A stretch of 54,363 nucleotides of DNA. It comes from Pseudoxanthobacter soli DSM 19599. GTDB lineage: Bacteria > Pseudomonadota > Alphaproteobacteria > Rhizobiales > Segnochrobactraceae. Positions 1-8,395 of the stretch are shown piece by piece (positions within the stretch are counted from its first letter, which is position 1; each line of letters begins with the position of its first letter). Below the pieces are notes generated by a model. It ran no database searches. It was not told the origin of the DNA and was given only the letters and a program-made list of their open reading frames with translations. The position numbers were made by a program, and so were the translations under genes. The stretch is taken from the NCBI GenBank assembly GCA_945898215.1, contig CAMDHY010000015.1, positions 1 to 54,363 on the forward strand, in the 5' to 3' direction.

Positions 1-951
1 ACCCAGAGCCGGCAGCTGCTCGAGGGCTTCCAGGGCTCGCGCTATTTCGAGGAACACGCGCCGATCCTGACGCCGGACGAGATGCAGGCGCGGCTGAAGA
101 GCGGCGAGCTCACGGTCGCGATCGAGATCCCGTCGGGCTTCGGCCGTGACCTCGCCCGCGACCGCACGCCCTCGATCGGCGTCTTCATCGACGGCGCCAT
201 GCCGTTTCGCGCCGAGACCGCGCGCGGATACGTCGTCGGGCTGGCGCAGGACTACTGGAGCGACGCCCACCGCCGCGAAACCGGCACCGGCGCGGCGGCG
301 TCCGCTCCGGTCGATCTCGTGACGCGCTTCCGCTACAATCAGGCCTTCGTCAGCGCCAACGCCATCGTGCCCGGCGTGATGATGCTGCTGCTCGTGCTGA
401 TCCCGGCGATCATGACGGCGCTCGGCGTCGTCAAGGAGAAGGAGACCGGCACCATCGCCAACTTCCGCGCGACGCCGGTGACACGCCTCGAGTTCCTGCT
501 CGGCAAGCAGCTTCCCTATCTCGCCATTGCCTTCGCCAGCTTCCTCGTGCTCTACGCCGAGGCCCGGCTCGTCTTCGCGGTGCCGTTCACCGGCTCGCTT
601 TCGACGCTCGTCCTCGCGACCGCCGCCTATCTGTTCGCCACCACCGGTTTCGGGCTGTTCGTCTCGAGCTTCGTGAAGAGCCAGGTGGCGGCGATCTTCG
701 CGACCGCCATCCTCGCCATCATCCCGGCGGTGAACTTCTCCGGCCTGCTGGTGCCGGTCTCCTCGCTCACCGGCAACGCCCGCCTGGTCGGGCTCGGCTT
801 CCCGTCGGCCTGGTACCAGCCGGTCAGCGTCGGCACCTTCGCCAAGGGGCTCGGCTTGGACACGCTGTGGCCGAACATCGCCGTGCTGGCGCTGTTCGGC
901 GTGGGCTTCCTCGCTGCTTCCGCGCTCGTGCTGCGCAAGCGGGCGAAGTGA
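1..951 (+). CDS. ABC-2 type transporter permease, 5' end cut by window
   Basis: Membrane subunit of an ABC-2 (YhhJ/DrrB-like) transporter, probably an exporter. The frame is open from the first base, so the start codon lies outside the window; at least 316 residues are present. The visible N-terminal part is the extracytoplasmic domain typical of this group, followed by a membrane segment near bases 360-430, a cytoplasmic coupling motif (VVKEKETGTIANF) and four to five further hydrophobic segments, ending in a basic KRAK tail. It is followed after 9 bases by a second permease of the same family. The partner ATPase is presumably upstream, outside the window. Substrate unknown. Confidence 0.9.
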   Translation, partial: TQSRQLLEGFQGSRYFEEHAPILTPDEMQARLKSGELTVAIEIPSGFGRDLARDRTPSIGVFIDGAMPFRAETARGYVVGLAQDYWSDAHRRETGTGAAASAPVDLVTRFRYNQAFVSANAIVPGVMMLLLVLIPAIMTALGVVKEKETGTIANFRATPVTRLEFLLGKQLPYLAIAFASFLVLYAEARLVFAVPFTGSLSTLVLATAAYLFATTGFGLFVSSFVKSQVAAIFATAILAIIPAVNFSGLLVPVSSLTGNARLVGLGFPSAWYQPVSVGTFAKGLGLDTLWPNIAVLALFGVGFLAASALVLRKRAK

Positions 952-960
952 GGCGCTGAG

Positions 961-2082
961 ATGCTCGCCCGGCTCGCCCGCATCTACCGCCTCGGCGTCA
1001 AGGAGCTCTACAGCCTGCGCGCCGACCCGGTGATGCTGTTCCTGATCGTCTACACCTTCACCGTCGCGATCTACACCGTCGCCACCGGTGCCCGCTTCGA
1101 GGTGGAGAACGCCGCGGTGGCGATCGTCGACGAAGACGGCTCGCGGCTGTCGGCCCGGCTGAAGGACGCGCTTCTGGCGCCGTTCTTCCAGACGCCGGAG
1201 ACGATCTCGGTGCGCGAGGCCGACGCGGCGCTCGACTCCGGCCGCTTCGGCTTCGTCCTGCAGATCCCGCCGAAGTTCGAGGAGGACATCGTCGCCGGGC
1301 GGGTCCCCGCCGTGGGCATCGACGTCGACGCCACCGCGATGTCGCAGGCCGGCAACGGCGCGCGCTACCTGCAGGAGATCGTCCAGCGCGAGGTGCTGGC
1401 GATGTTTCCCGCCCGCGCCGTCGCGGCCCCTGTGGACGTGGTGGTGCGCGTCGCCTTCAACCCCAACCTCAAGTCCGGCTGGTTCATGGCGGTGATGCAG
1501 GTCATCAACAACGTCACCATGCTCTCGGTGATCCTCACCGGCGCCGCCCTGATCCGCGAGCGCGAGCACGGCACCATCGAGCACCTCCTGGTGATGCCGG
1601 TGACGCCGGTGGAGATCATGCTCGCCAAGATCTGGGCGAACGGCCTCGTCATCGTGGTGGCGGCGACGCTGTCGCTGGTGTTCGTCGTCGAGGGCGCCCT
1701 CGGCGTGCCGATCGCCGGCTCGATCCCGCTGTTCGTGCTCGCCACCGTCATCTACCTGTTCTCGGTGACGGCGCTCGGCATCCTGGTCGCCACCATCGCC
1801 GGCTCGATGGCGCAGTTCGGCCTCGTCGTCATGCCGGTGCTGATCGTCATGAACCTGCTGTCTGGCTCGACGACGCCGCTCGAGAGCATGCCGGAGTGGC
1901 TGCAGACGGCGATGCAGGCCTCGCCGTCGACGCACTTCGTCAAGCTCTCGCAGTCCGTCCTCTACCGCGGTGCCGGGCTCGACATCGTCTGGCCGCAGAT
2001 GGCGGCGCTCTTCGCCATCGGCCTCGTCTTCCTGACGCTCGCGGGGATGCGCTTCCGCGCCGCGCTGCTGAAGGCCCAGTAG
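961..2082 (+). CDS. ABC-2 type transporter permease (YhhJ-like)
   Basis: Second ABC-2 permease, 373 residues, full length for the family. One N-terminal membrane segment (about residues 23-42) is followed by a large extracytoplasmic domain (VDEDGSRLS, about 45-170), then five or six membrane segments. The coupling segment after the second membrane helix reads IREREHGTIEHLL, the family hallmark. It starts 9 bases after the preceding permease, so both are surely in one operon and probably form a heterodimer. In YhhJ/RbbA-type systems these work with a two-domain ATPase and a HlyD-like adaptor, neither of which is in the window. Export of a small hydrophobic compound is inferred only from family. 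Confidence 0.92.
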   Translation: MLARLARIYRLGVKELYSLRADPVMLFLIVYTFTVAIYTVATGARFEVENAAVAIVDEDGSRLSARLKDALLAPFFQTPETISVREADAALDSGRFGFVLQIPPKFEEDIVAGRVPAVGIDVDATAMSQAGNGARYLQEIVQREVLAMFPARAVAAPVDVVVRVAFNPNLKSGWFMAVMQVINNVTMLSVILTGAALIREREHGTIEHLLVMPVTPVEIMLAKIWANGLVIVVAATLSLVFVVEGALGVPIAGSIPLFVLATVIYLFSVTALGILVATIAGSMAQFGLVVMPVLIVMNLLSGSTTPLESMPEWLQTAMQASPSTHFVKLSQSVLYRGAGLDIVWPQMAALFAIGLVFLTLAGMRFRAALLKAQ

Positions 2083-2239
2083 GGGAGCGCCGACCGCGCC
2101 CCTCCGCACTTGTCCCTACGCATTCAACCGCAGTGGGACATGACACCCTGCGCCCGCATCGTCGCGCCGCAGCATCCGAGCGAGCGTGGGAGCCCGGCAC
2201 TCGCGGGGCGTCCGGCGCGCCGCCGAACGAGGACTGGTC

Positions 2240-3316
2240 ATGGCAAAGATGATGAAGGCGGCGATTTTCGCCGAGGCGAACCGGATCGTGCTCGACGACA
2301 AGCCCATTCCCGAAGTCGGGCCGCTCGATGCGCTGATCCGCATCACGACGACGACGATCTGCGGCACCGACGTCCACATCCTGAAGGGCGAGTATCCCGT
2401 CGCCCGCGGCCTCACCGTCGGCCACGAGCCGGTCGGTATCATCGAGAAGCTCGGCTCGGCCGTCGAAGGCTACCGGGAGGGCCAGCGCGTCATCGCCGGT
2501 GCCATCACGCCGAGCGGCTACAGCAACGCCTGCCTGTGCGGCTGCGCCTCGCAGGACGGCCCGCGCACGCGCCACGGCTTCAAGCCGATGGGCGGCTGGC
2601 GCTTCGGCAACACCATCGACGGTGCACAGGCCGAGTACCTGCTGGTGCCGGATGCCATGAACAATCTCGCTCCGGTCCCCGACGGGCTCACCGACGAGCA
2701 GGTGCTGATGTGCCCGGACATCCTGTCGACCGGCTTCTCCGGTGCCGAGAGCGGCAAGGTGCGCATCGGCGACGTGGTGGCGGTGTTCGCCCAGGGACCG
2801 ATCGGGCTCTGCGCCACCGCCGGCGCCCGCCTGATGGGGGCGACCACCATCATCGCCGTCGACACCGTGCCGGAGCGGCTCGCCATCGCCCGCCGGATGG
2901 GCGCCGACCACGTCGTCGACTTCGGCGCCACCGATCCCGTCGAGGAGATCCTGCGCCTCACCGACGGGCGCGGCGTCGATGTGTCGATCGAGGCGCTCGG
3001 CCGGCAGTCGACCTTCGAGGCGGCTTTGAAGGTGCTCAGGCCGGGCGGCACGCTGTCCTCGCTCGGCGTCTATTCGGAAGACCTGCGCATCCCGCTCGGC
3101 GCCTTCTGCGCCGGCCTCGGCGACCACACCATCGTCACGTCGCTCTGCCCGGGTGGCAAGGAGCGGATGCGGCGGCTGATGGAGGTGGTGGCGACGGGCC
3201 GCGTCGACACCGGCCCGCTCGTCACCCACCGCTTCGCCCTCGACGACATCGAGGCGGCCTATGCGCTGTTTTCCAACCAGCGCGACGGCGTGCTGAAGGT
3301 GGCCGTGACGCCCTGA
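2240..3316 (+). CDS. Zinc-dependent alcohol dehydrogenase (MDR family)
   Basis: Medium-chain dehydrogenase/reductase, 358 residues from ATG 2240 (an upstream in-frame start at 2186 would add 18 unconserved residues). The N-terminal GroES-like domain has the catalytic-zinc Cys (TICGTDVH) and GHEPVG. There is no evident four-cysteine structural-zinc lobe, only SNACLCGCAS near residues 93-102. The Rossmann domain has VFAQGPIGLCATAGARLMGA. The CGTDVHILKGEYP and MCPDILSTGFSGAE segments resemble NADP-dependent secondary alcohol dehydrogenases. Converges with the metal ATPase gene 9 bases downstream. Substrate not predictable. Confidence 0.9.
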   Translation: MAKMMKAAIFAEANRIVLDDKPIPEVGPLDALIRITTTTICGTDVHILKGEYPVARGLTVGHEPVGIIEKLGSAVEGYREGQRVIAGAITPSGYSNACLCGCASQDGPRTRHGFKPMGGWRFGNTIDGAQAEYLLVPDAMNNLAPVPDGLTDEQVLMCPDILSTGFSGAESGKVRIGDVVAVFAQGPIGLCATAGARLMGATTIIAVDTVPERLAIARRMGADHVVDFGATDPVEEILRLTDGRGVDVSIEALGRQSTFEAALKVLRPGGTLSSLGVYSEDLRIPLGAFCAGLGDHTIVTSLCPGGKERMRRLMEVVATGRVDTGPLVTHRFALDDIEAAYALFSNQRDGVLKVAVTP

Positions 3317-3325
3317 GGCGCCCCC

Positions 3326-5164
3326 TCAACGAAGGGCGCGCAGCGCGTTCAGGATGACGGCGACGTCGATCGCCTCCTGCAGCAGCGCGCCCTGCAGCGG
3401 CGGCAGATAGCCTGCCGCCGCCGCCACCATGCCGGCGAACGACAGCCCGATGCCGGCGACGACGCTCTGCAGCGCGATCTTGCGCGCCCGCTTGGCGATG
3501 GCGATGCCGTCGGCGAGCCCGTCGAGGCTGTCCGACAACAGCACCACATCGGCCGCCTCGGCGGAGGCGGCCGCCCCGCGCGCGCCCATGGCGATGCCGA
3601 CATCGGCCGCCACCAGCGCCGGCGCGTCGTTGACGCCGTCGCCCACCATCAGCACGGGGCCGCTGGCGCGCGCCGCCGCGATCACCGCGATCTTGCCCTC
3701 CGGCGTCAGGCCGGCGTGAATCTCGTCGAAGCCGAGGCCGCCCGCCACCGCCTCGGCGATGTCGGCACGGTCGCCGGTGGCGAGCACGATGCGGCGCATG
3801 CCAAGGCCGCGCAGCCGCGCCAAGAGCGCCTCGGTGCCGTCGCGGACTCCGTCGGCGAGGAAGATGCGGCCGGCGAGCCGCCCGTCCACCGCTACGGCGA
3901 CGACGACGCCGACGTTCGCCATCGGCTGCCGGACCGGCACCGCCGCTTCGGCCGGCAGCGCCGACAGCACATAGGCGCGGCCGCCGACCCGCACCCGGCG
4001 GCCCTCGACGAGACCGTCGACGCCCTCGCCGGGGGTTTCCGTCGCCGCCTCCGGTGTCGCGAGCGCCAGGCCGCGTTCGCTCGCGGCGGCGATCAGCGCG
4101 CGCGCCACGACGTGCGGCGAGGCCTGGTCGAGGGAGGCTGCGAGCCGCAGAACCTCGTTGGGGTCAAAGCCTTCGAAGGTCTCGATGTCGGAGAGCTGCG
4201 CCTCGCCGTGGGTCAGCGTACCGGTCTTGTCGAGGACGATGACGCGCACGCGGGCGAGCGCCTCGAGCGCGCCGCCGCCCTTCACCAGCACGCCACGCCC
4301 GGCGGCGCGCGACAGGCCGGCGACGATCGCCACCGGCACGGCGAGGATGAGCGGGCAGGGGGTCGCCACCACCAGCACGGCCACCGCCCGCACCGGATCG
4401 CCGGAGAGCGCCCAGGCGACGACCGCCAACACCACGGTGGCGGCGAGGAAGCCGAGCGCGAAGCGGTCGGCGAGCCTGGCCATCGGGGCACGCCCCTCGA
4501 TGGCGTCGCGCACCAGCCGGACGATGCCGGCATAGGTGCTCTCCGCCGCCGGCCGCGTGGCGAGAAGCGTGAAGACGTCGCCGACATTGGTGGTGCCGCT
4601 CATCACCTCGGCGCCGTCGGCGAGGTGGCGCGGCAGCGATTCCCCCGTCACCGCGGCCGTGTCGATGAGCGCCTGGCCGCCGGCGATGGTGCCGTCGACG
4701 GGCAGCACGTCGCCACGACGGATCATCAGCCGGTCGCCGGGGCGGATGACGTCGATATCGACGGTCTCCAGTTCAGCACCGCGGTGGCGGACGGCGGTGC
4801 GCGGCGCGCGGGCGAGCAGCGCCGTCATCTCCCGCTTGGCGCGGCCGTCGGCGTAGCTCTCGAGCGCCTGGCCGCCGGCATACATCAGCGCCACCACGGC
4901 GGCGGCGAGGTTCTCGCCGACCGCGAGCGCGCCGGCCATCGCCAGCGCCGCGACGATGTCGAGCCCGAACTGGCCCCGCCTGAGACTGGCCACGATCGAG
5001 AAGACGAGGGTGACGAGCACGGCGGCGGTGCCGGCCCGATAGGCGAGCGTCGCGAGGTCCGTCTGCCCGAGCGCCGACAGCACCAGTCCTGCGATCAGCG
5101 CGGCGGCGATCGCCACGACGAGGAGGCCCTGGCCGGAGCGGAGGAAGGCGATGGCGCCGGACAC
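3326..5164 (-). CDS. Heavy-metal P-type ATPase, TPC (P1B-5-like) type
   Basis: Integral membrane metal pump, 612 residues from a GTG at 5164; an AGGAG lies 12 bases upstream. Longer in-frame versions run into the divergent neighbour and add no recognisable domain. No N-terminal HMA metal-binding domain. TGES at about 173-176, the TM4 metal motif TPCPL at about 268-272, phosphorylation motif DKTGTLT at about 312-318, and GDGVNDAP near the C-terminus. TPC rather than CPC or SPC is the signature usually assigned to P1B-5 (Ni/Fe-linked, Nia-like) pumps, but the C-terminal hemerythrin domain of Nia is absent. The normally conserved HP pair is HV (SPHVVA, about 349-354). Metal specificity is not established. 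Confidence 0.9.
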   Translation of the reverse strand: MSGAIAFLRSGQGLLVVAIAAALIAGLVLSALGQTDLATLAYRAGTAAVLVTLVFSIVASLRRGQFGLDIVAALAMAGALAVGENLAAAVVALMYAGGQALESYADGRAKREMTALLARAPRTAVRHRGAELETVDIDVIRPGDRLMIRRGDVLPVDGTIAGGQALIDTAAVTGESLPRHLADGAEVMSGTTNVGDVFTLLATRPAAESTYAGIVRLVRDAIEGRAPMARLADRFALGFLAATVVLAVVAWALSGDPVRAVAVLVVATPCPLILAVPVAIVAGLSRAAGRGVLVKGGGALEALARVRVIVLDKTGTLTHGEAQLSDIETFEGFDPNEVLRLAASLDQASPHVVARALIAAASERGLALATPEAATETPGEGVDGLVEGRRVRVGGRAYVLSALPAEAAVPVRQPMANVGVVVAVAVDGRLAGRIFLADGVRDGTEALLARLRGLGMRRIVLATGDRADIAEAVAGGLGFDEIHAGLTPEGKIAVIAAARASGPVLMVGDGVNDAPALVAADVGIAMGARGAAASAEAADVVLLSDSLDGLADGIAIAKRARKIALQSVVAGIGLSFAGMVAAAAGYLPPLQGALLQEAIDVAVILNALRALR

Positions 5165-5243
5165 GGGGATGGGGCACTCCTGTCGGTGGCGGCGCCCGCG
5201 GCGCCGTCCCGGTCCGCTGCACCAACCCGCAGGCGGCCAGTAG

Positions 5244-5258
5244 TTTAGAATTACTAAA
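5244..5258. promoter_or_regulatory. AT-rich palindromic operator candidate between metal ATPase and yogA-like gene
   Basis: Perfect inverted repeat TTTAG-aatta-CTAAA in the 151-base divergent region between the P-type ATPase and the quinone-oxidoreductase-like gene. Such an AT-rich palindrome stands out in very GC-rich DNA. Sites of this look are used by HxlR/DUF24 and MarR-type regulators, which often control yogA-like reductases, but no such regulator is in the window. The link is inference. Confidence 0.45.
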
Positions 5259-5315
5259 GCAAATGCGCCGGCCGGCATAGGGGCTCGGCGCCGCCCATCG
5301 CACCAGGAGAGCCGC

Positions 5316-6329
5316 ATGAAGGCCGTTGGTTTCCACCGCCCGCTGCCGATCGAGGATGCGCAGGCGCTCGTCGATCTCGACTTGCCCGACCCCGAGATCG
5401 GTCCGCACGATCTCCTGGTGCGGGTCGAGGCGATCGCCCTCAACCCCGTCGACGTGAAGCAGCGCCAGCGCACCACCCCGCCGGCTGGCACGGCGCGCGT
5501 GCTCGGCTTCGACGCCGCCGGCACGGTGGAGGCGGTCGGCCCGGCGGTGACGCGCTTCGCCGTCGGCGACGCGGTGTTCTACGCGGGCGCGCTGCAGCGG
5601 CCGGGCTCGAACGCCGAACTGCAGGCGGTCGACGAGCGCATCGTCGGTCTCAAGCCGAAGAGCCTGTCGTTCGCCGATGCGGCGGCGCTGCCGCTCACCT
5701 CGCTCACCGCCTGGGAACTCTTGTTCGACCGCCTCGGCCTGCCCTATGGCGACAAGCGCGGCGGCGACGCACTGCTGATCGTCGGCGGCGCCGGCGGGGT
5801 CGGCTCGATCCTGACGCAGATCGCCCGCCGCCTCACCGGCCTCACCGTGATCGCCACCGCCTCGCGGCCCGAGACGATCGACTGGTGCTGCAAGATGGGC
5901 GCCCACCACGTCATCGACCACCGCACGCCGCTGAACGAGGGCCTCGCCGCCATCGGCCTGCCGCAGGTGCGCTACGTCGCCGGCCTCACCGCCACCGACC
6001 ACCACCTGCCGGCGATCCTGGAATCGCTCGCCCCGCAGGGCGCCTTCGCGCTGATCGACGATCCGGAGACGCTCGATATCCTGCCCTTCAAGCGCAAGAG
6101 CCTGTCGGTGCACTGGGAGCTGATGTTCACGCGCTCGCTCTACGAGACGCCCGACATGGCCGAGCAGAGTGCTATCCTTGAGGAGGTCTCGGCGCTGGTC
6201 GACGCCGGCGTGTTGCGCTCCACCGCGAACGCCCACTTCGGCACCATTAACGCGGAAAACCTCCGCCGCGCCCACGCTGCCGTCGAGGCCGGCACCAGCA
6301 TCGGCAAGATCGTCCTGTCTGGCTTCTGA
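5316..6329 (+). CDS. Zinc-type alcohol dehydrogenase-like / quinone oxidoreductase (YogA family)
   Basis: MDR-family reductase of 337 residues with a good AGGAG site 7 bases before ATG. The N-terminal GroES-like fold has IALNPVDVKQRQ, then GFDAAGTVEAVG. The nucleotide-binding motif is IVGGAGGVGSILTQIA (about 152-167). No catalytic-zinc cysteine/histidine set is visible despite the usual family name, so it is likely an NAD(P)H-dependent quinone or enone reductase. Divergent from the metal ATPase across a palindrome at 5244-5258; followed by an independent dehydrogenase 117 bases downstream. Probably a stress or detoxification enzyme; substrate unknown. Confidence 0.9.
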   Translation: MKAVGFHRPLPIEDAQALVDLDLPDPEIGPHDLLVRVEAIALNPVDVKQRQRTTPPAGTARVLGFDAAGTVEAVGPAVTRFAVGDAVFYAGALQRPGSNAELQAVDERIVGLKPKSLSFADAAALPLTSLTAWELLFDRLGLPYGDKRGGDALLIVGGAGGVGSILTQIARRLTGLTVIATASRPETIDWCCKMGAHHVIDHRTPLNEGLAAIGLPQVRYVAGLTATDHHLPAILESLAPQGAFALIDDPETLDILPFKRKSLSVHWELMFTRSLYETPDMAEQSAILEEVSALVDAGVLRSTANAHFGTINAENLRRAHAAVEAGTSIGKIVLSGF

Positions 6330-6446
6330 GAGCAGCGCACGGCTGACGCGGCCGCCTTGCCCGCCGCCGCGAGCAAGTGGCATGGTGTCTCCTGCAAACG
6401 ATTGCACGACGGTTGACCCGTCGTGCCGGCAGAGGGATCCACGAGC

Positions 6447-7322
6447 ATGGACGTCGGCTTCATCGGGGCCGGCCGCATGGGCCGCGTCATGATCGCCAAC
6501 CTCGTCGCGGCCGGCCACCGCGTCCGCGCCTTCGATCCCGACCCGGCGGCAGTCGAGGCCGTTCGCGCCGCCGGCGCCGAGGCGGCGGTGAGCGCCGCGG
6601 ATGCCTTCGGCGGCGACGCGGTGATCTCGATGCTGCCGAACGATGCGGCGATGCTGGCCGTCTTCGGCCCCGGCGGCGTCCTGCCGGAGGGTGGTGCCGC
6701 GACGATCCACGTCAACATGGCGACCGCCTCGGTGGACTGCGCCGAAACCCTCGCGGCGTTCCACGCCGCGCGGGGCGTGCCCTATGTTGCCGCGCCGGTG
6801 TTCGGACGGCCGGAGGTGGCGGCCGCGCGCCAGCTCAACATCATGGCGGCCGGCGACGAGGCGGCGATCGGGCGCGTGCAGCCGCTGTTCGACGCGCTCG
6901 CCAAGAAGACCTGGCGGCTCGGACCGGAGCCGCACCAGGCGAACGTCGCCAAGATCGCCGGCAATCTGATGGTCGCCTGCATGCTGGAGGCGATGGGCGA
7001 GGCGTCGGTGCTGGCGAAGGCCTACGGCATGGAACCGGCAACGGTGCTCGACGTCGTCGTCGGCTCGCTGTTCGACGTGCCGATCTACCGCGCCTATGCG
7101 GGCCTCATCGGCGCCCGGCAGTTCGAGCCGGCCGGTTTCGACATGCGCCTCGGCCTCAAGGACGCCAAGCTCGCGCTCGACGCCGGCGAGGCGGCGAACG
7201 CCACCCTGCCGTTCGCCAGCGCGCTCCGCGACATCTACCTCGACGCCCTCGCCCACGGCGGCGAGGGCAAGGACTGGTCCGCGCTCACCGAGGTCGCGCT
7301 GCGCCGCGCGGGCCTTGACTGA
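6447..7322 (+). CDS. NAD(P)-dependent oxidoreductase, 3-hydroxyisobutyrate dehydrogenase family
   Basis: Beta-hydroxyacid dehydrogenase of 291 residues, the family's usual length. It begins MDVGFIGAGRMGRVM with the GxGxxG dinucleotide motif at once, which fixes the start at 6447 (AGAGGGA upstream) rather than the in-frame ATG at 6423. The catalytic Lys region is VAKIAGNLMVACML. The C-terminal helical domain contains MRLGLKDAKLALD, typical of tartronate-semialdehyde, glyoxylate/succinic-semialdehyde and 3-hydroxyisobutyrate reductases. Substrate within this group cannot be told. Converges with the oxygenase gene at 7352. Confidence 0.9.
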   Translation: MDVGFIGAGRMGRVMIANLVAAGHRVRAFDPDPAAVEAVRAAGAEAAVSAADAFGGDAVISMLPNDAAMLAVFGPGGVLPEGGAATIHVNMATASVDCAETLAAFHAARGVPYVAAPVFGRPEVAAARQLNIMAAGDEAAIGRVQPLFDALAKKTWRLGPEPHQANVAKIAGNLMVACMLEAMGEASVLAKAYGMEPATVLDVVVGSLFDVPIYRAYAGLIGARQFEPAGFDMRLGLKDAKLALDAGEAANATLPFASALRDIYLDALAHGGEGKDWSALTEVALRRAGLD

Positions 7323-7351
7323 GGCGCGCGCCGCGGTCCGGCGCTCGGCCG

Positions 7352-8395
7352 TCAGACCACCGGCTTCGATTCCGGGTGGTAGTGGGCGAGCGTCGCGGCA
7401 AAGCGGCCGTTGACGTAGTCGCCTGAGGTGATCGGCTCGTACTTCGCCGGCCGCTCGTCCGACACGCACGAGGGCAGCGCCTCGACCAGCGTGTCGTAAT
7501 CGGGGCCGAGAAAGAACGGCACCGAGTAGCGCTCGCGGCCGGAGCGGTTGATCGCCCGGTGCACGGTCGAGGCGAACAGGTCGTTCGTCCAGCGCGCCAT
7601 CTGGTCGCCGATGTTGACGACGAAGCAGCCGGGGATCGGGTTCGCGGCGATCCACTCGCCGGACTTCGTCAGCACCTGCAGGGCCGGCACCGTATCCTGG
7701 GCGAGGATGGTGAAGCACTCATAGTCGGAGTGCGCGCCGATGCCGATCTGGCGGTCGTCGATCTCGCCGAACTGCGGCGGATAGTGCAGGACGCGGAGCG
7801 TCGCGAGCGGCTTCTTCACCGATCCGTCGAAATAGTCTTCCGGCAGATCGAGGGCGAGCGCGAAGGCGTGCAGGAGGTGATGCGACAGCGCGATCATCTC
7901 CTTGTGGTAGGTCTCGAGCGCGGTGCGGAAGGCGGGGTCGCCCGCCGGCCACTGGTTCGGACCGTAGAGCACCTTGCCGGCGAGCACGTCGGGATCGTCC
8001 GCCGGCACTTCCAGCGCGATGTCGAAGGATTCGTGCAGGTCGCCGCGCGCCGTCGGGTCGGTGTTCTCTTCGAGCAGCGCCGCGTAGCCGCGGTTGTTGC
8101 GCGACTTCGCCACATGGGTCGCCATCTTCGCCTCGGTGTTTTGCGCGAAGTAGCCGTGAGCCGCTGCAAAAATGCCGTCGATCGCCGCCTGGGGCACGTT
8201 GTGGTTGCGGATGTAGAAGAAGCCGGAGGTCGTGCACGCCTGCCGCAGCGCCGCGGCGAGTTCCGCCTTGCCGGCCGGGCTGTTCGTGAACATCGGCTCG
8301 AGGTCGAGGATCGGGATCTCCTCGCGGCTCGCCTGGCGCGGCTCGAGCCCGGCCGACACGGCGCGGGCGCCGTTGCCCGTCTGCAGAACCTTCAT
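7352..8395 (-). CDS. Isopenicillin N synthase-like 2OG-Fe(II) oxygenase
   Basis: Non-haem iron oxygenase of 347 residues. An N-terminal DIOX_N region (IPILDLEPMF, FYIRNHNVP) precedes the jelly-roll core with Fe ligands in IGAHSDYECFTIL (His and Asp), a distal His in STVHRAINRSG, and the co-substrate-binding RYSVPFF (R-x-S). All ligands appear intact. The start codon overlaps the stop of the upstream LysR gene (ATGA), so the two are translationally coupled, an unusual regulator-first order. It is divergent, with that regulator, from a BMP-type nucleoside-like ABC importer, so oxidation of a purine or related compound is a reasonable guess only. Confidence 0.93.
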   Translation of the reverse strand: MKVLQTGNGARAVSAGLEPRQASREEIPILDLEPMFTNSPAGKAELAAALRQACTTSGFFYIRNHNVPQAAIDGIFAAAHGYFAQNTEAKMATHVAKSRNNRGYAALLEENTDPTARGDLHESFDIALEVPADDPDVLAGKVLYGPNQWPAGDPAFRTALETYHKEMIALSHHLLHAFALALDLPEDYFDGSVKKPLATLRVLHYPPQFGEIDDRQIGIGAHSDYECFTILAQDTVPALQVLTKSGEWIAANPIPGCFVVNIGDQMARWTNDLFASTVHRAINRSGRERYSVPFFLGPDYDTLVEALPSCVSDERPAKYEPITSGDYVNGRFAATLAHYHPESKPVV

